A stretch of DNA of 51,596 nt from Candidatus Aenigmatarchaeota archaeon (GTDB taxonomy: Archaea > Aenigmatarchaeota > Aenigmatarchaeia > QMZP01 > JAFGSV01), in assembly GCA_016934325.1 (NCBI GenBank), contig JAFGSV010000006.1, positions 1 to 51,596 on the forward strand, given 5' to 3'. Shown here in pieces: positions 51,106 to 51,596 of this stretch. The first letter of the stretch is position 1; every line of letters begins with the position of its first letter. Position numbers and translations under genes: made by a program. A model generated the notes under the pieces. It ran no database searches and was not told where the DNA came from. It was given only the letters and a program-made list of their open reading frames with translations.

Positions 51106-51596
51106 TCAAAACGGCTTGCTAACGCAGCAGGATCCGCAAGGCCCTCCCTGGGACCAGCAGCTCGCGCCGCACGAACCAGTATCCGAATACGCCGCGCATG
51201 GAGCCATTTGTCTTGACACGAGCCCTGGTCAGAGGGCCCGCATCTGCATATCGAATCACCTGTATAAGGTTCAGCGACGCTGACGCATAGGGCAGATGTG
51301 GTCGAAGGATGCCTAGAGGACCCCGGGTGCCCTGGGGACCCCTGAACTCCACCCATGCGCCGCTCTTGCAGACGTACACCCTGTGGTTGTCGCTGTCGTA
51401 ATAGATGGCTCCATTGTGGCTTGAGCTGCATGAGGCGCTGGACCTGGGGATAATCCTGATCGTCCCTGCCACCGTGAGACGGTCCGTGACGCTCGGGCCG
51501 GATACTCCGACGCCAATCTTGCCATTGACGATAAGGTTGCCCGGAACAGGGTCGCTCCAGTCGAACTCATCGACTGAATGCCCCATAACTACGGGA
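51106..51596 (-). pseudogene. Tail-fibre-like exported protein, 5' cut by window and frame-broken
   Basis: Reading on the minus strand from the window edge, VMGHSVDEFDWSDPVPGN carries the GH-x-x-x-E motif, then NLIVNGKIGVGVSGPSVTD and LTVAGTIRI (tail-fibre-like wording). A domain ending YVCKSGAWVEFRGPQGTRG follows. The sensible protein then appears to move to a second frame (SALCVSVAEPYTGDSICR) and to a third (PCAAYSDTGSCGASCWSQGG ... CVSKPF, stop at 51106-51108). The last two parts are Cys-rich as in its neighbours. Single-frame readings instead end at 51119 or 51102. So two frameshifts are inferred: either a decaying gene or low-quality sequence. Confidence 0.6.

Noticed and set aside
48360-51596. 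Possible provirus
   Set aside because: No terminase, portal, capsid or integrase is present and each protein has a host-type membrane anchor.

Overview
The window looks archaeal and most likely comes from a reduced, DPANN-like lineage. The archaeal calls rest on a TATA-binding protein, ribosomal protein L15e, archaeal-type AsnRS, GatB/GatA/GatC, NadM, a Hef-type helicase and an XPF-type nuclease. Many genes also have a TATA box about 25 bp before a start codon with almost no leader. The lineage is an inference from gene content (eukaryote-type glycogen synthase, GH57, debranching enzyme, CorA, many small membrane proteins, an isolated purM homologue). No rRNA, tRNA, CRISPR array or insertion sequence was found.

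Layout. 1-8 kb: translation and nucleotide metabolism. The first codons of gatB run off the left edge, followed by asnS, an M20 peptidase, a purM-like gene, a gatC-mazG-CYTH-gatA operon and a two-domain thymidylate synthase. 8-13.3 kb: a hypothetical gene and a five-gene MoxR/DUF58 membrane operon. 13.3-15.5 kb: Nudix, NadM and an exported phospholipase-D-fold protein. 15.6-21.9 kb: TBP, a small toxin/antitoxin-like pair, CTP synthase, an exported beta-propeller, an XPF-type nuclease and a free tRNA-binding OB-fold. 22-28 kb: a glycogen block (GT4, GH57, GT3 glycogen synthase, debranching enzyme). 28-29.8 kb: a ParA cassette with a winged-helix, a coiled-coil and a membrane partner, fired from a duplicated TATA element. 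29.8-36.3 kb: an ATP-grasp enzyme, a zinc-finger microprotein, CorA, an ABC exporter, an MgtE-like channel and an AT-rich DUF4258/DUF2283 pair. 36.5-48.2 kb: a surface protein, zinc-ribbon/Hsp20, a membrane protein with an AT-hook tail, L15e, a frameshifted HIT gene, several membrane proteins, a RimB/RimK/RimK-like cluster and a stand-alone Hef helicase.

48.3-51.6 kb is the most unusual part. It is a same-strand array of five exported proteins that share a short basic N-terminus, one membrane helix and a GH-x-x-x-E motif. Three are paralogues with 16 aligned cysteines. The other two carry modules resembling phage tail fibres. The gene at the right edge is cut by the window and its reading frame is broken. 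I read this as a candidate cell-surface fibre or adhesin locus.

How the parts may work together: GatCAB beside AsnRS suggests indirect Gln-tRNA synthesis. The glycogen genes could both store and mobilise glucan. The RimB/RimK genes suggest peptide tagging. The helicase and nuclease halves of Hef are encoded about 25 kb apart.
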